Shown here: piece by piece, positions 48,031 through 60,155 of the stretch
Position numbering within the stretch: the stretch's first letter is position 1
Layout: every line of letters starts with the position of its first letter
Assembly: GCF_001680005.1 (NCBI RefSeq)
Contig: NC_033556.1
Location: forward strand, 682,001 to 746,000
DNA length: 64,000 bases
Source of the DNA: Plasmodium coatneyi
Taxonomy: Eukaryota; Apicomplexa; Aconoidasida; Haemosporida; Plasmodiidae
Direction of reading: 5' to 3'
The notes under the pieces: generated by a model
What the model saw: only the letters and a program-made list of their open reading frames with translations
What the model was told of the DNA's origin: nothing
Database searches by the model: none
Position numbers and translations under genes: made by a program

Positions 48031-48345
48031 CCTGAACTCTAAACCCTGAACTTGGAACCTGTTCCTCACGAACATCTTCCTAAGGAATATCTTCCTTAGT
48101 AACAAAGTCTTCTTCCCTAAACCCGGAATCTGAACTGTGAATCCTGTTCCTTAGGCACACCTTCCTTAGGAACAAAGTCTTCCTCCCTAAACCCGGAATA
48201 TGAACTTGGAACATCTTCCTTAGAAACATGAACCCTGAATTAGGAATCTGAACTTAGAACCTTTTCCTTAGGAACATCCTCTGTAGGAACGACGTGTTCC
48301 TCCCTAAAAACCTAACCCGGAATCTGAACTTTGAACCTGTTCCTT
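48031..48345 (-). repeat. Degenerate copies of the SICAvar C-terminal coding repeat
   Basis: Downstream of the SICAvar stop codon, and overlapping its last codons, are several copies of a unit that in frame encodes PKEQVPSSDSGFREEDFV. They can be read in segments but are shifted by small insertions and interrupted by stops. The second SICAvar (63525 onwards) keeps two such units in frame. These are therefore former coding repeats now lying in the 3' UTR. Confidence 0.75.
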
Positions 48346-51300
48346 AGGAACATTTTCTTGTTTTATAAACTCAGAATCCATAAATTCTTCTACAATGATT
48401 TTAAGGAAGTCTTCCTTCGTCGAATGCAGATATTCCCTTTGACATTCGTCTAAGACTTCTAAATGAATATCAATAATGGTGCGGCGAACAACACCACGAA
48501 GATCAGCATGTTTTGTTGATCTCTTCGTTCTTCCCGTTGTAACAGATCTTGGTTGTTTACGTTCCTTTACTAAGGTATATTCATGTGGACCATCATCCTC
48601 GTCGTCCACATGATCAAGGAGATGTTCTTCTAAGGAAGGGCGACCAGATACCTGATGAGCCCTTCTGTGACGTTTTCTTCTTTTACCAAGAAAGAAAAAA
48701 TACTACAAAAAAAAAAAAAAAAAAAAAAGGAGAAAATGTTTCTTTAATAGGCGTGAAATCGTGTTCATGCAACAATAATTACTACTTCAAACAAAAGTGT
48801 GAAATCCTACACAAACCCATAAATGCGAAATCCTACACACACCCTATGTACTAAATCCTACACGCTCCTTAAGTGCGAAACCTTACGCTCCTTTACTCAT
48901 TTACTCATTCATTCATTCCTTTCATTTTTATTTTTTTTTTTTTTTCCTTTTTGCGGAAAAAATATTTTCTCCTTTTTTTTTTTTTTTTGCTTACTTTCCA
49001 AAGGAGATAACTTATGACAGAGGTACCAATTAGGACAGGAGCCAAAGGAAGGTAGGGGGTAAAATCAGACGGTTCTATGGGGTTACTAACTGGAACAGCT
49101 GTAGGTGACGGTACTGCTGCAGCTGTTGCACGTCTTGATGGTGGTGGACCTTGGGGTTTGTTTCCACCTTGTTGTGGTGGCCCTTGAGGTTTACCGGCAG
49201 GTGATGGTTCCCGTGTTCCCAGACTACCAGAACCGGAAGAACCTGGATTCCAGGTTCCCGTGGAACCGGTACCGGAAGAACCTGGGTTCCAAGTTCCCGT
49301 AGAACCGGTGCCACAAGAACCGGGGTTAGTATGAGTGTCGCCACCTCCTCCATCTAACAAGGAAGTAAGAAAAAAGGGGTGGTTTAAATAAAATCGAAGG
49401 TCGCAGAAACTGACATGTTGCGTGCACCTTTTGGGTGAACACATTTCTTTATTTTATTTTTTACTTTTTAATTTTTTTACGTCCTAATCTTTTTTGCACT
49501 TCCTTTTTACGCTTCTTTCACTTTCTAAATTTTTTTACGTGTCCTAATTTTTTTTACACTTCCTTTTTACACTTCTTTCACTTTGTAATTTTTTTTATTT
49601 TTTACTTTTTTAATTTTTTAAACCGTACACCGGAGTATACACGTAGACAGGAAGTGTTCACTTTTTTTTTTATTATTATTACCTGGTGTTGCTGCATGTG
49701 AGGTTCCTGGGCCGGAGGAACTGGGATTCTTTGAACTGTCCATAACTGCAGGATTGAGACCTGAAATGTTAGAGGTAATGACATTAGTTACAGTAACAGT
49801 ACCCATATTACTACCTGGTTCCCCAACAGGGCCAATTCCCCCCCTTCTAGCTTCATGGTGCTCATTAGGAAGAGAAGGAGTGAAAGAAGATGCTGGCAGA
49901 TCGTCGTCCAAAGGAAAACATGCATCAATGTTTTCCTCAGCATCAGCTTCTCTGTTATTACAATCTACAGTTGAAGACGTACCTGCTCCTGCTTTCCCTC
50001 CTGCACTTCCTTGATCTGCTGTACCTGAACTACCTGGTTGTGGTGGTGTTACTGGTCCACCTGGGGGTGCTGTGGGTGCTGGTGCGGGGGGTTCTTCACT
50101 TCTGGCCACTTCTGTATTCTTTTCCTTAGGGTTAATAGCCTTTGGTTGTTTATCCTCCGGACATATTTTCTCTAGAGTTTTCTGTATTTTTGGATTACCC
50201 TCGAGATTCTTTTTTACTGTACTCCATATATTTCCATTATTCCCTCCCTTGCAATTTAGACTGGGTTCCCTTTTACACTCAATGCAGGAGCCACTCTTAC
50301 CATTATCCATACACCAAGTATCCTTTTGATTATTTCCTTTCTGAAACATTTGTTTTATGTTTTCTTCTGTAATAGGACATTTTTCCTTAAATTTCTCGAG
50401 CAGCATATCTGCGTATGCATTCAGTAGAGCGCATTTCATAGTTTGATGGTATATTTTATTATTTCCCTTTGCATTCGGTCCACCGCTTTCTTCCCTTTGA
50501 GTGTTGTATATATGCTTTAAACCTCTAACTATTTGTACACATGCTTCTTTATTCTTCTGTTCAGTGCCAGTACAATAGTTGTCCATATTATCGCCCGTAT
50601 TAGACGTGGCATTAGCGAGTGCGTCGATCCCTCCCTTCATACCGTCCCAAATGTCCTTCTGCCAATACAATGGAAAAAAGAGAAAAATGAACATGTAAGT
50701 AATAAGTAGTATATATAGGAAAACTCTTTCATTTCCTTCCTGTGAAAATGTACATACGACCACTGTAATTCTATAAAATTAGACAGCAATGTTCAATATG
50801 AATCCTTCCCAAACCTCCCACACCGTTGTGCTGTTCCCCTCCCTTTTGCGCTTATCCCTTTCGTCCCTCGTCCATTGTGTTATTACACATTGGGTGCGAT
50901 CACATAAGGACTTAAATGTAGAACTTATACCTTCATCTAATTGTTTTTTTTTGTTGTCTTTATTGTGGAACACTTCATCCAACTTAGGTTTTACTTCCTC
51001 TTTTTTCCCTTTATCTTCTATTTTACACTTCGCATAATCCCCATACCTATCACATTGAACACAATCACCACCCTTACCATTCGGATCCTTACCCTTACAC
51101 CATTCACCTATCTTTGCATTCCCTTTATCAAATGCTTGTTTTATTGTTTCCTCACTGATCTCACAGGGAGATATAACATACTTTCCCAATTCATCTGCAT
51201 AAGCGTTCAGTAAAAGACAGGCCATAGTGTGCTTAAAAATCCTGTTATCTTCTGCCTTTCTCATTTTTTCCGCCTGTTCACCCTCACCATTCAGATCACT

Positions 51301-54300
51301 CTGATCTATTTGAATACCGTAAATGTACTGTAATCCTGCAGTAATGTATCGGCATGCTTTTCTCTCTGGGTCCGTAACTATTCTACTATCTGTCTTTGAA
51401 TGTCCACTGCAATGAGTTTCCATATCTGCGTTATTTTTAAATATATATTCAAACATATCTGTGGCCCGATCCTTGATGTCCTTCTCCATGTTATCCTGTT
51501 CATAGAAGGAAAAAGAGGGAGGAAAGGGAAGGAAACAAATGTATGCTATGTAATTATATGTCCATCCCCCCTCTTATAATTATTATGTGCAATCCTACAA
51601 TTATTATGTCCACTGCCACCCCTATAATTATGTCCATCCCCTATATGTGGGCGTCCATTTTCTTCCCCCGTATATCCGTTTTGTACACAACTACAATACA
51701 CGCACACACAAAAAAAAAAACTGTCCCCAAACTGTATTGAACAACAGTGTCTTTTTATGGTAATGAACAAAACTGCCCCAAACTGTAATGAACAAAACTG
51801 CCACAAACTGCTATGGACAACACTGTGTTCCTTTTAATTGTAATGAAGACAATATATATATTGTGTTCACTTAGCTCTACCCCCTCTTTTTTAATTCTAA
51901 TGAAGACAGTATATATTGTGTTCACTTACCCAGGTGGGACTTGTTCCTTTGTGTACACCCCATTTCTTTGTTACGCATTGTACGCGAGCACATAATCCAG
52001 TTTCCTTGGTGCAATCTTTGCCTGTAAAAAAGAGGAGTGATGATTTCGGTGCAAGAATTAGTAGTCGTTGAATGTGATGATATACAGGGGTGATGGTCCC
52101 GGTGATAGGTGGTCCTGGTCGTGGTGCCGCTTTTTGCACCTTCTTAGAGACAGATGCTAGTTTTGCATTCTTCTTACATAAAATATCTATAGTAGACAGA
52201 GTTGTCTTTATGTCGTTATTCGCCTGGAGCATGGGTTCCACCTTATTCTTTATTTCCTCATTGTTTAATTGACAATTCAATTTCGCTTCCCTCTTACATT
52301 CAATACAATCAATACCACCCTTACTTTTATCCACACACCAATCATCCTTCTTTTCATTCCCTTTTTTAAATGCTTCCTCTATGGTCTTTCCGTCTATACA
52401 AGTTTCCCCCTTCTCTTCTAATTGGTCGACATAAGCATTTAATAAGACGCAGGACGCAGTTCGATGAAATATTAGGTTGTCCAGAATCCACTGTTCATTT
52501 TTTGCTTTGTCCTTACCCTTTTGAATTTTATATATATGTTCTAAACCCTTAACAATGAATTTGCAAGCCTCTTTATTTGCACCCACAAATGTACTGTTTC
52601 CATCTTTAATGTCCTTACATAAACTTTCAGCAGTTCCATTCGTTTTGTTTATATCCTCAGACAGTCTCCCTAATAAGCTTTTAACATCCCCCCAATATCC
52701 ACCATCTTCACCCTAAAAGGAGAAAGAATATATTTTTATAATCAGTAGACACATATATGGTTAGTTGTCATCATCCTCGTTAATAAACGGAAGGTGCATT
52801 GCTCATTAAAGTTCACTTAACTGTAGGGCATAATGCTATAACTTACCCAATCCGTTGGATTGTTCTCCCGGCGCCCTCTATTCTTGAACCATTTAGGTGT
52901 AACACATTTTACACGTTGACATAGGTCACTATCAGTACAGAGAACATCGGAGGAGGATGGATTTGGGAGAGGTGATGATGCCTGTTTACTACTTTCTGCT
53001 ATGGCTTGCTGAAGGGCGTTCTGTAAAAGCTCCACTTCTGCTTCCTGTTCCTTCTTTACTTCCTTCTCAATTTTTTCAATTTCATTTTTCAGTTTGTTCA
53101 ATTCTGGACTACTTACAACTGTGCTACCACCCGCCCCACTGTCGTGACGTGCAAGGCTTTCACGCTCAGGCACCTTTCCTCCACTGTATTGCCGTGTACT
53201 ACTTTTACACCATTTCCCGTTAGTTAATGCTATTATTTTATTAAGCATAATATTTGTCTCAAATAGTTCGTACAATTCACCTCCCATATCATTTCCTTTT
53301 CGCTCAGGAATGTTAAGTACACCATCATAAGAACATTCCGCATAGTTCTTATCTTTATCCATGTCCTGCCTTATTACTTTCACCCCCTGAAGGGCATGTT
53401 CTATGACCTTCCTCGGTACACAAAACCAATCCATATACCACATCCATACTTTTAATAAATCACATAAGGGAATATCTTTCACAGTGTTCTTACAACCTGT
53501 TTGGTTATCCTTATACTGTTTTTCTATTTCTGTCACGAGTATTGTATTCCTCACCAAGACTTCGCAGAAGTCTTTATATTTATTCATACCATCGCCAAGT
53601 TCTCCCTCCAAATCTTCACATAGAGAGCTCAGAGATTCCCATTCCCTATAATTCACCTTGTCCGCATCGGACACATTCTTAGAAAATGCTGTAAACCAAT
53701 CTTCAATAAGAACTGCATGGGAATGTGGCATATTAAACATACGCATATTATATATACTTACTATACTTTCCTAAGAAAATTCACTTATATAAACGCAAAG
53801 TGCACATATATGTACATGTTGTCCGCATTGTTCCCACTTGATCAACGGAAGGAAAATCTTCCTTACACTCTTCTCCGTTCTCAAATCCGTTGCTTGTTTG
53901 TTGAATACACTCGAGAGGATTCTTTTTTTTCTTCATTCTTTCTCCTACTTTTTGTAATACTTCTTCTAACTTATTACTTGGTAAATTACTGCTGTCATCT
54001 TCAAAGTCCCGCAACTCACTCTCATTGTGTCTTCCCAATAGTTGAACCATGCCTTCCATGCTCCCCTTCTGCCTTCCTGCTGCTACTTCTGCATTCCCCC
54101 CTGTCCCCGTAGGACACCCTGTATTCCCCATTATAGTTCCATACATTTGAGTGTCACTTTTCTTCTTTTCTAACCATTCATTTACTTTATTTCCTATAAA
54201 ATTTGCTCCTATTTTCATTCCACTGAATGGTAGGTCTTTACACTTCTCATGTGCTCCTATTAATTGACGTGCTTCTAAACTTACCCTTGCTGGTTCCATT

Positions 54301-54942
54301 ATCCATTTAGCTATTTCATCTAACTTACAGTGTCCTTCATATAACTTTACCATAGTCATACTTCCAACTATACACCTAAAATAAGATTCCACTTCACCCA
54401 GATCTTCTATTTCCGCCTTCCCATCTACTTCTTTCCCTTTTCCTTTAATCCCATTCATGAAGAATTTTATTCTTATTAGAGTCTTGCACATTTCCTTCCT
54501 AACATTCGTCCATATAGTTCGACTATTGTCTATGCCACTACAAAGTGCTGCTACTTCTGTAGTATCCGTCTTTAAACGTTTCATTAATTCGTTAAACTGT
54601 CCTTCCAGGTCCCTCCATATTCCATCCTACAGTTCAAAAAAATTAGCGCACACATGTATATTCTACTGCATTACTCTGCTCTCGGAATTTATCATAAGTA
54701 TATTTTATACTATTCCTCTTATATATTCTTTATTTGCTGTATAGCAGGAATGAATATACATCACTTTCATATTCAATCTACTCTAATATTTTTATCATAA
54801 CTCATTCTTAACTGCACATAATCATACACTATTCCCCCTTTTCTTCTGCTTTCTAAATACTTCTTACCCAATAGTTTCCCTGTTCATACTTTCCTCCGTC
54901 CAGGAACCATGTTCGTATTATGTCAGCAAAGTATTCCGCCAT
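48304..54942 (-). CDS. SICAvar: SICAvar variant surface antigen, 8 exons (possibly impaired)
   Basis: Exons: 54942-54868, 54626-53838, 53712-52847, 52712-51930, 51495-50815, 50658-49683, 49353-48995 and 48702-48304 (about 1640 aa). Exon 1 gives MAEYFADIIRTWF. Exons 2 and 3 are SICA-alpha type; exons 4-6 are SICA-beta cysteine-rich units with recurring blocks KEACKFIVKGLEHIY, LLNAYADxL and DWCxxKxxGxxCxECxR. Exon 7 is a Pro/Gly/Ser repeat followed by a membrane helix ending YLLWK; exon 8 is the cytoplasmic domain (FLGKRRKRHRRAHQ, GPHEYTLVKERKQPRS, RRTIIDIHLEVLDECQ). SICA proteins sit on the infected red-cell surface and switch during infection. Two oddities: exon 2 to 3 does not join in phase at the obvious donor, and the C-terminus is truncated by a frameshift. 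Both are treated in findings. Confidence 0.88.
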
Positions 54943-56291
54943 GGTTACCCTTACATCCGTACTATATGCTTCATTGTTACATTAGAGTACTACATACTAA
55001 TGGAAGCTCCATTAATTCGTCCAAGGAAGAAGATTCCTTCTAATATTCTTTCCCTCGCTGTCCACAGTTATTCCTTCTTCCTTACTTTGTTTTTATATCT
55101 GTGAACAAAAAAAAAAAGAAAAATTCTGTGCATGCGCCTTTTCCTATCTTCCTCCCTTTTTTTTGCCCTTTAATCCTCTTTTCTTTTTTTTTTTTTTTTT
55201 TTCATTTTTTCTTTTCTTCTAATATGAATTTTTTTTTTTTCTTTTCTTTCTATTTTCATTTATAACAAAAGGAAGAAAAAGAGAAAGAAAGAAAAGAAGA
55301 AGTTGAACGAAGAGGTTTCATTTACCCCCCATTATTCACTATGCAATCCACATATATAATACATACTTAACATTCTTATTTTTATTCGATCTAACCCATA
55401 ATTTTTATATTCTTTTCTTTTTGGAATGTTCTTATATTTCATTAAGGAGTAAAAAAGGAAATTTCTTGCATGCGCACTATTCTACTCCCATCCCTTCATT
55501 CCTATACTTCCTACCTACATACCTTCCTACGTTCCACTAAAAAAAGGTAAGAAAGGGAGGAATTACGTTCCTTCAATTCTTTTCTTCTTTGTTTTCTTTA
55601 TTTTTCTTTTTTTTCTCTTCTTTAGCCTATTACCTTTTTTTTTTTTTTTCTTCTTTTTTTAAGAAGAGAATATATAAAAAGAAAGAAGAAGAGATTAGAA
55701 ATCTTTTTTTTTTCTTTTTGGAGAATTTTTTTCTTTTAAAAAGTAAGAATGGAAGAAAAAAAGAGGAGAAATGCAAAAAAAAGAATGGAAAAATGGAAAA
55801 AAAGAAAGGAGAAGCATACTGGAATGTACAAAATGATTAAAACATTGTAAGGAGGGAAGGAAGAAAAAATAGTAAGTAGCACAAATATCATAACAAATTG
55901 TACATATCACTTAATGGAAAAAAAATGAAGTATTATTATCATATTCCATTTCTACTTATATGTCCTTCAGATAATATTAACCATTTTGTAATAAATGATC
56001 TAAATATGCTTCTTTGTCATGAACATTTTCTTCCATTTCGACTTGTTCGACGACCAACGCAAGGAGTAACATCCACAACTTTGACAACTAAAAGATTTGT
56101 CCTGTGGGACTGTTCATATAGTTTGTTGCTTAGGTGTTACTTCTACTACGTTACGTGGATGGAACATTATCAGTAGCATTTTACATTTCCAGCTTATTGT
56201 GTTCCTTCCCTTCATTATTTTTTTATTCCCTTTCTTTCTTGCTTTCTTTCCTTTTTCCTTTTTTTTTTTTTTTGTTAAAAAAGAGAAGAAC
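54943..56291. promoter_or_regulatory. SICAvar upstream region
   Basis: This 1.35-kb spacer lies upstream of the SICAvar start and downstream of the KIR stop. It is composed largely of pyrimidine-rich and purine-rich stretches (long tttctttt runs near 55180-55260 and 55580-55660, and gaaagaaga runs near 55265-55310 and 55740-55870), a strand-asymmetric pattern that could adopt unusual DNA structures. The ORFs in it are poly-Phe/Lys artefacts. Confidence 0.4.
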
Positions 56292-59147
56292 TTATCTAAC
56301 ATAAGGAACAGAATATTCGGATGGATCCTCCTCCGTTAAGTCAGGTTCTGAATCTACTGTTGTTGAGTTGTATGCTGAGGAATCATATTCATTCTCCTTA
56401 TTTAACCTGCGTACTAATGACCTTTTTATTCTTCTACTTTTATTGTTGCTGCTCCTTCCTCCTCCTCCAAAGAAGGTGTTACGTAAGTCAGAAAATAAGG
56501 AGGTATACTGAAATTGGAACGGGAAGGAAGTGAGGGGGAGTGTAAAAATATGTGCACAGAATATATATATATGTACATTACTGCTCACATTTTAAACATT
56601 CATTTTTTTTTTACATTCCATTTTTCTTTTTACTTTTATTTTATGCATTCAATTTAACATTTATTCTATGGACTCTTTTTTAAAAAGACAGCAAATATGA
56701 ATAAGTGTTATTATACATATTTCTTCTGTTAAGTGATACTTACCTTATACAGTAATAGTGAAACTGCTGGTAATCCTATTGCTGCTGCACCACCAACAGC
56801 ACCACCAATAGTGGTGCTATCCATCCCAACGGACCCTGAGGCAGCTGGAAGTGTCTGTATGGATGATGATAGTGTTGACGCATGAGGTTTTCCTTGGGGA
56901 GGTGGTCCCTGTGGTTTATTACCACCTTGTTGTGGTGGTCCTTGAGGTTTCCCTGGGGGAGGTGGACTTTTGGGTCTCAGACTACCAGTGTTCTGGTTTC
57001 CCGTGGAACCGGAGGAACCTGGATTCCAAGTTCCTGTAGAACCGGAACCAGAAGAACCTGGATTCCAGGTTCCGGTACTACCTGGACCAGAGGATCCGGG
57101 TTTCCAGATTCCAGTGGAAACGGGTCCAGAAGAACCCGGAGACTGGTGTCCAGTAGAACCGGGTCCAGAAGAACCTGGGTTATAGGAGACACCACCTTCT
57201 ACACCTAAAAATGGAACATGGAAAAGTAGTTTCAATGTAAGCAGGAGTCATTGGACGCAAGGAATGTTGTGGGTGCACTTTCCCTTTTCTGTATATTTTT
57301 TTTTCTCTCTGTAATAATACTTTCGAATTATGCATATTTGTTATATGCCCTACCTCCCCTTGCTGTATTTGTCTTACCTGCTTCCTCCTCGTCAGTGTCT
57401 TCCCTCCGTGCGCTGAATTCAGGGCATGCTATTTCCTGTGGTTGTAGAAATTCGTCCTTCTGAGGGTTCTCTTTGAATTTGTTACAATATGCTTCTCCGC
57501 CAGTTCGATTGCAAGCTGAACTTAACTCGTTATATGTTGTTTTAGCTTCCTTAAGGGAACGTTGGTATTCTTCCCTACTGCAATATTTAGTTTGCTCCCC
57601 ATTATTTTTTATTTTATTATAGTCGTAATAATAATCGAAGAGTTTCTTAGCCGGTTCGAAACGTTCCTCCCTCATATAAGGGTATATATTATCGCACGTA
57701 CATCCATATATAGAATCCTTGAGCTTATCATAAATTGGCCCCATAACCATTGAGATAGAGGCATCTCCCTTAGATGTTTCCTTATTTATTCTATCACCTA
57801 ACCAGTAATAAAAGAAATGACAGGGTTTATAGTACTCCGGAATGCCCCCATCCATCTTCTCGGTACATGCGTAACAATAAGCCTGTACAATATCCTTGGG
57901 CAAGTTCGCATCCTTAATATTGAGTGTAGTTAATGCACTCTGAACTTTCGCAATTAATTTTGCGATACACTGTGACCCACTCCCTCCCACGGAACACTCA
58001 CTGGCTCCCCCTAATTCGGCGTATCTTGTTTCTGAGGGTAATTTAACTGGAGCGCCTACCTTCTGATTCTAGGAAAATATAGAATTAAACAGAAGGAAAT
58101 AGTACACGTAAATGTATATTATTATGCATTCCTTACATATTATTATTATTATTATTTTATTATGCTGAACACAAAGTATTGTATGTATAATATTTATTTA
58201 TTTTAAATAGGAAATGACCAATCTATGCTACCTGTGATGGTGATGCTGTCCGTGCTGATTCCAGACGGGATGGTGTTGGTGCAGTGCATGTTAATTCTAG
58301 TGGTTGCTGAAATTCGTCCTTCTGAGGGTTCTCTTTAAATTTGTCACAATATGATTCTCCGCCAGTTTTATTGCAATCTGCACTTAATGTTGTATATGTT
58401 GATTTGGCTTTGTTGTAGGACTGATCGCACCTGTTATTATTGCAATATTTATGACAATCCTGGTTACTCTTCAGCTTATTGTAGTCATAGTACCAATCGA
58501 ATAATACTTTAGCCTTTTCGAAGCGATCCTTCAAAATACTAGGGTATATATGAGTGCACTTACATTTAGAATCGAATTTCTGCAGCTTATCATAAATTTT
58601 CGTTATAATCGGTGAAAAATGGCTTTTCGTTGGAAATTTCTCCTTTACTTTGTCACCTAACCAATAATAAAAGAAATAAGGAAGATCATCATCGCCCAAA
58701 GAATTCAACCACTCCGCCGTTCCTGTCCGGTTACATGCGTGACAATAGTTTCTTGCAATTGTAGGAATTAACTCCCAATCTTTCCCATTGTATGACGATA
58801 ATGAGTTCTTCAGTTCTCCTTCCAGATCAGTGGGGGTCTTCCGTTTTCCCTCCACTGGGAATGTACAACCTTTTATTCCATTTCCTTCTTCTAAAGTTTC
58901 GTATATTTTTTGTGAAGGTAATTTACTTGTGTCTGTGCCCTAAGAAAATATAGAATGTAAAATTGGCCAAGGAAGTGGAGTACGTATAGATGTATATTAC
59001 CATGCATTCCTTACACATTATTATTGTTATTATTTTCCTATTATTATTATTTTGATGTGTGTGCGTGTGTACATATACAATATTTTATACATAATATTTA
59101 TCCATATCCTATGTAAGGGAATAACTAACCTGTAGTGTGCACGCCAT
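56292..59147 (-). CDS. KIR: KIR (PIR family) variant antigen with two ectodomains, 5 exons
   Basis: Exons: 59147-59130 (MACTLQ), 58939-58232, 58068-57378, 57204-56744 and 56507-56292, all GT-AG with matching phases (about 697 aa). Exons 2 and 3 each encode a complete KIR ectodomain: a KLPS start, a YCxAC pair, YFFYYWLGD, a CxCxxIYP block, LFDxYYDYNK and the near-identical ending CNxTGGExYCxKFKENPQKD. Most KIR/PIR proteins have one such domain of about 230-250 aa, so this protein is roughly doubled. Exon 4 is a Pro/Gly/Ser repeat plus a membrane helix (AAAIGLPAVSLLLYK); exon 5 is the short cytoplasmic tail (YTSLFSDLRNTFFGGGGRSS, then Arg/Lys-rich, acidic end EDPSEYSVPYVR). Expected location: infected red-cell membrane. 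Confidence 0.88.
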
Positions 59148-60155
59148 GGTTTATGTGTGTACATATTCTTCATATATAATAAAGTCATTTCAGAATATTC
59201 CCTTCATATATATTCGTACAAAACACACGTTTGAGGTTTATGCTTGCTTCCCACAGAAATTATAATGAGTAGAGAAGTACCAAATTTTTACTCCTCCTTC
59301 CTTCCTTTCTTAATAAAGATGAGTAATCCTTCACTTTCCAATTATGATATACACACACTACATACGTACGTGATAAATCATTAGGAACAGTTAATTCAGA
59401 TGCAAATAAGAACAAAAATATATACTGGAATAATATGGAATAATAAAATAAGGAAGGATAAGAAGTGGATTTTTGCTTGACGCACTGCATACAATTCATG
59501 CATTATATTATTGTGTATTGTGTGTATGCTTGTTCATTTGGAGCATTCCATTATTATGTACACTTCTCTCTTATTATGTATATAAGCACACCTTTTTTTT
59601 TTTTTTTGACGAAAAATTTTTAACATGTACTACATACCTTTTATCTTTTATTGTTATGTTTAAAGGGCAGTTAATTGAAAATTGTTAATATGCATATTGC
59701 ATAATTCAAACAGAAGAAAGAGCACCCTCTCTCCCTACCCTTCTTCCTTTTCCGGAATATGTGCACTTATTCATTTATATGCTCAGAGAAGAGTGCACAT
59801 TTACAGAATAAATAAGAGGAGTGCAATACAAATATATATGCTCATATTTTGTTCAAAAGAGAGAGTGAAAATTATTTGTGTGCACCTCCATATTAGTGCT
59901 CCTCAGTGTACACCCTTCCCTCTTCCATAAGATAGTTTCGATCTAATAATTTTCATACCCTTCCCCCCCTTTTTTGTTTTTTCCCAATTCCTTATAATAA
60001 AATTATAAACAGTTTAAACAGAAAATATATTATACTATCTGAGTTCCATTTTTACACTCCATTTAATCTATATTACACAATAGAATTCACTTTACACCTC
60101 CTTCTTTCTCTGTCCGATAAGTATACTACACATAGTTTATTCATACATACACAAC
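59148..60155. promoter_or_regulatory. KIR upstream region
   Basis: About 1 kb of AT-rich DNA upstream of the KIR start. No gene is visible; frames of 70-82 codons carry no recognisable features. A poly(dT) run lies at 59592-59607. It presumably includes the KIR promoter. Confidence 0.35.

Noticed and set aside
52010..52100. Intron inside SICAvar exon 4 (a ttttttacag acceptor before the last cysteine block)
   Set aside because: The only nearby donor (gtatatcatc) is in a different phase, and the frame is open throughout.
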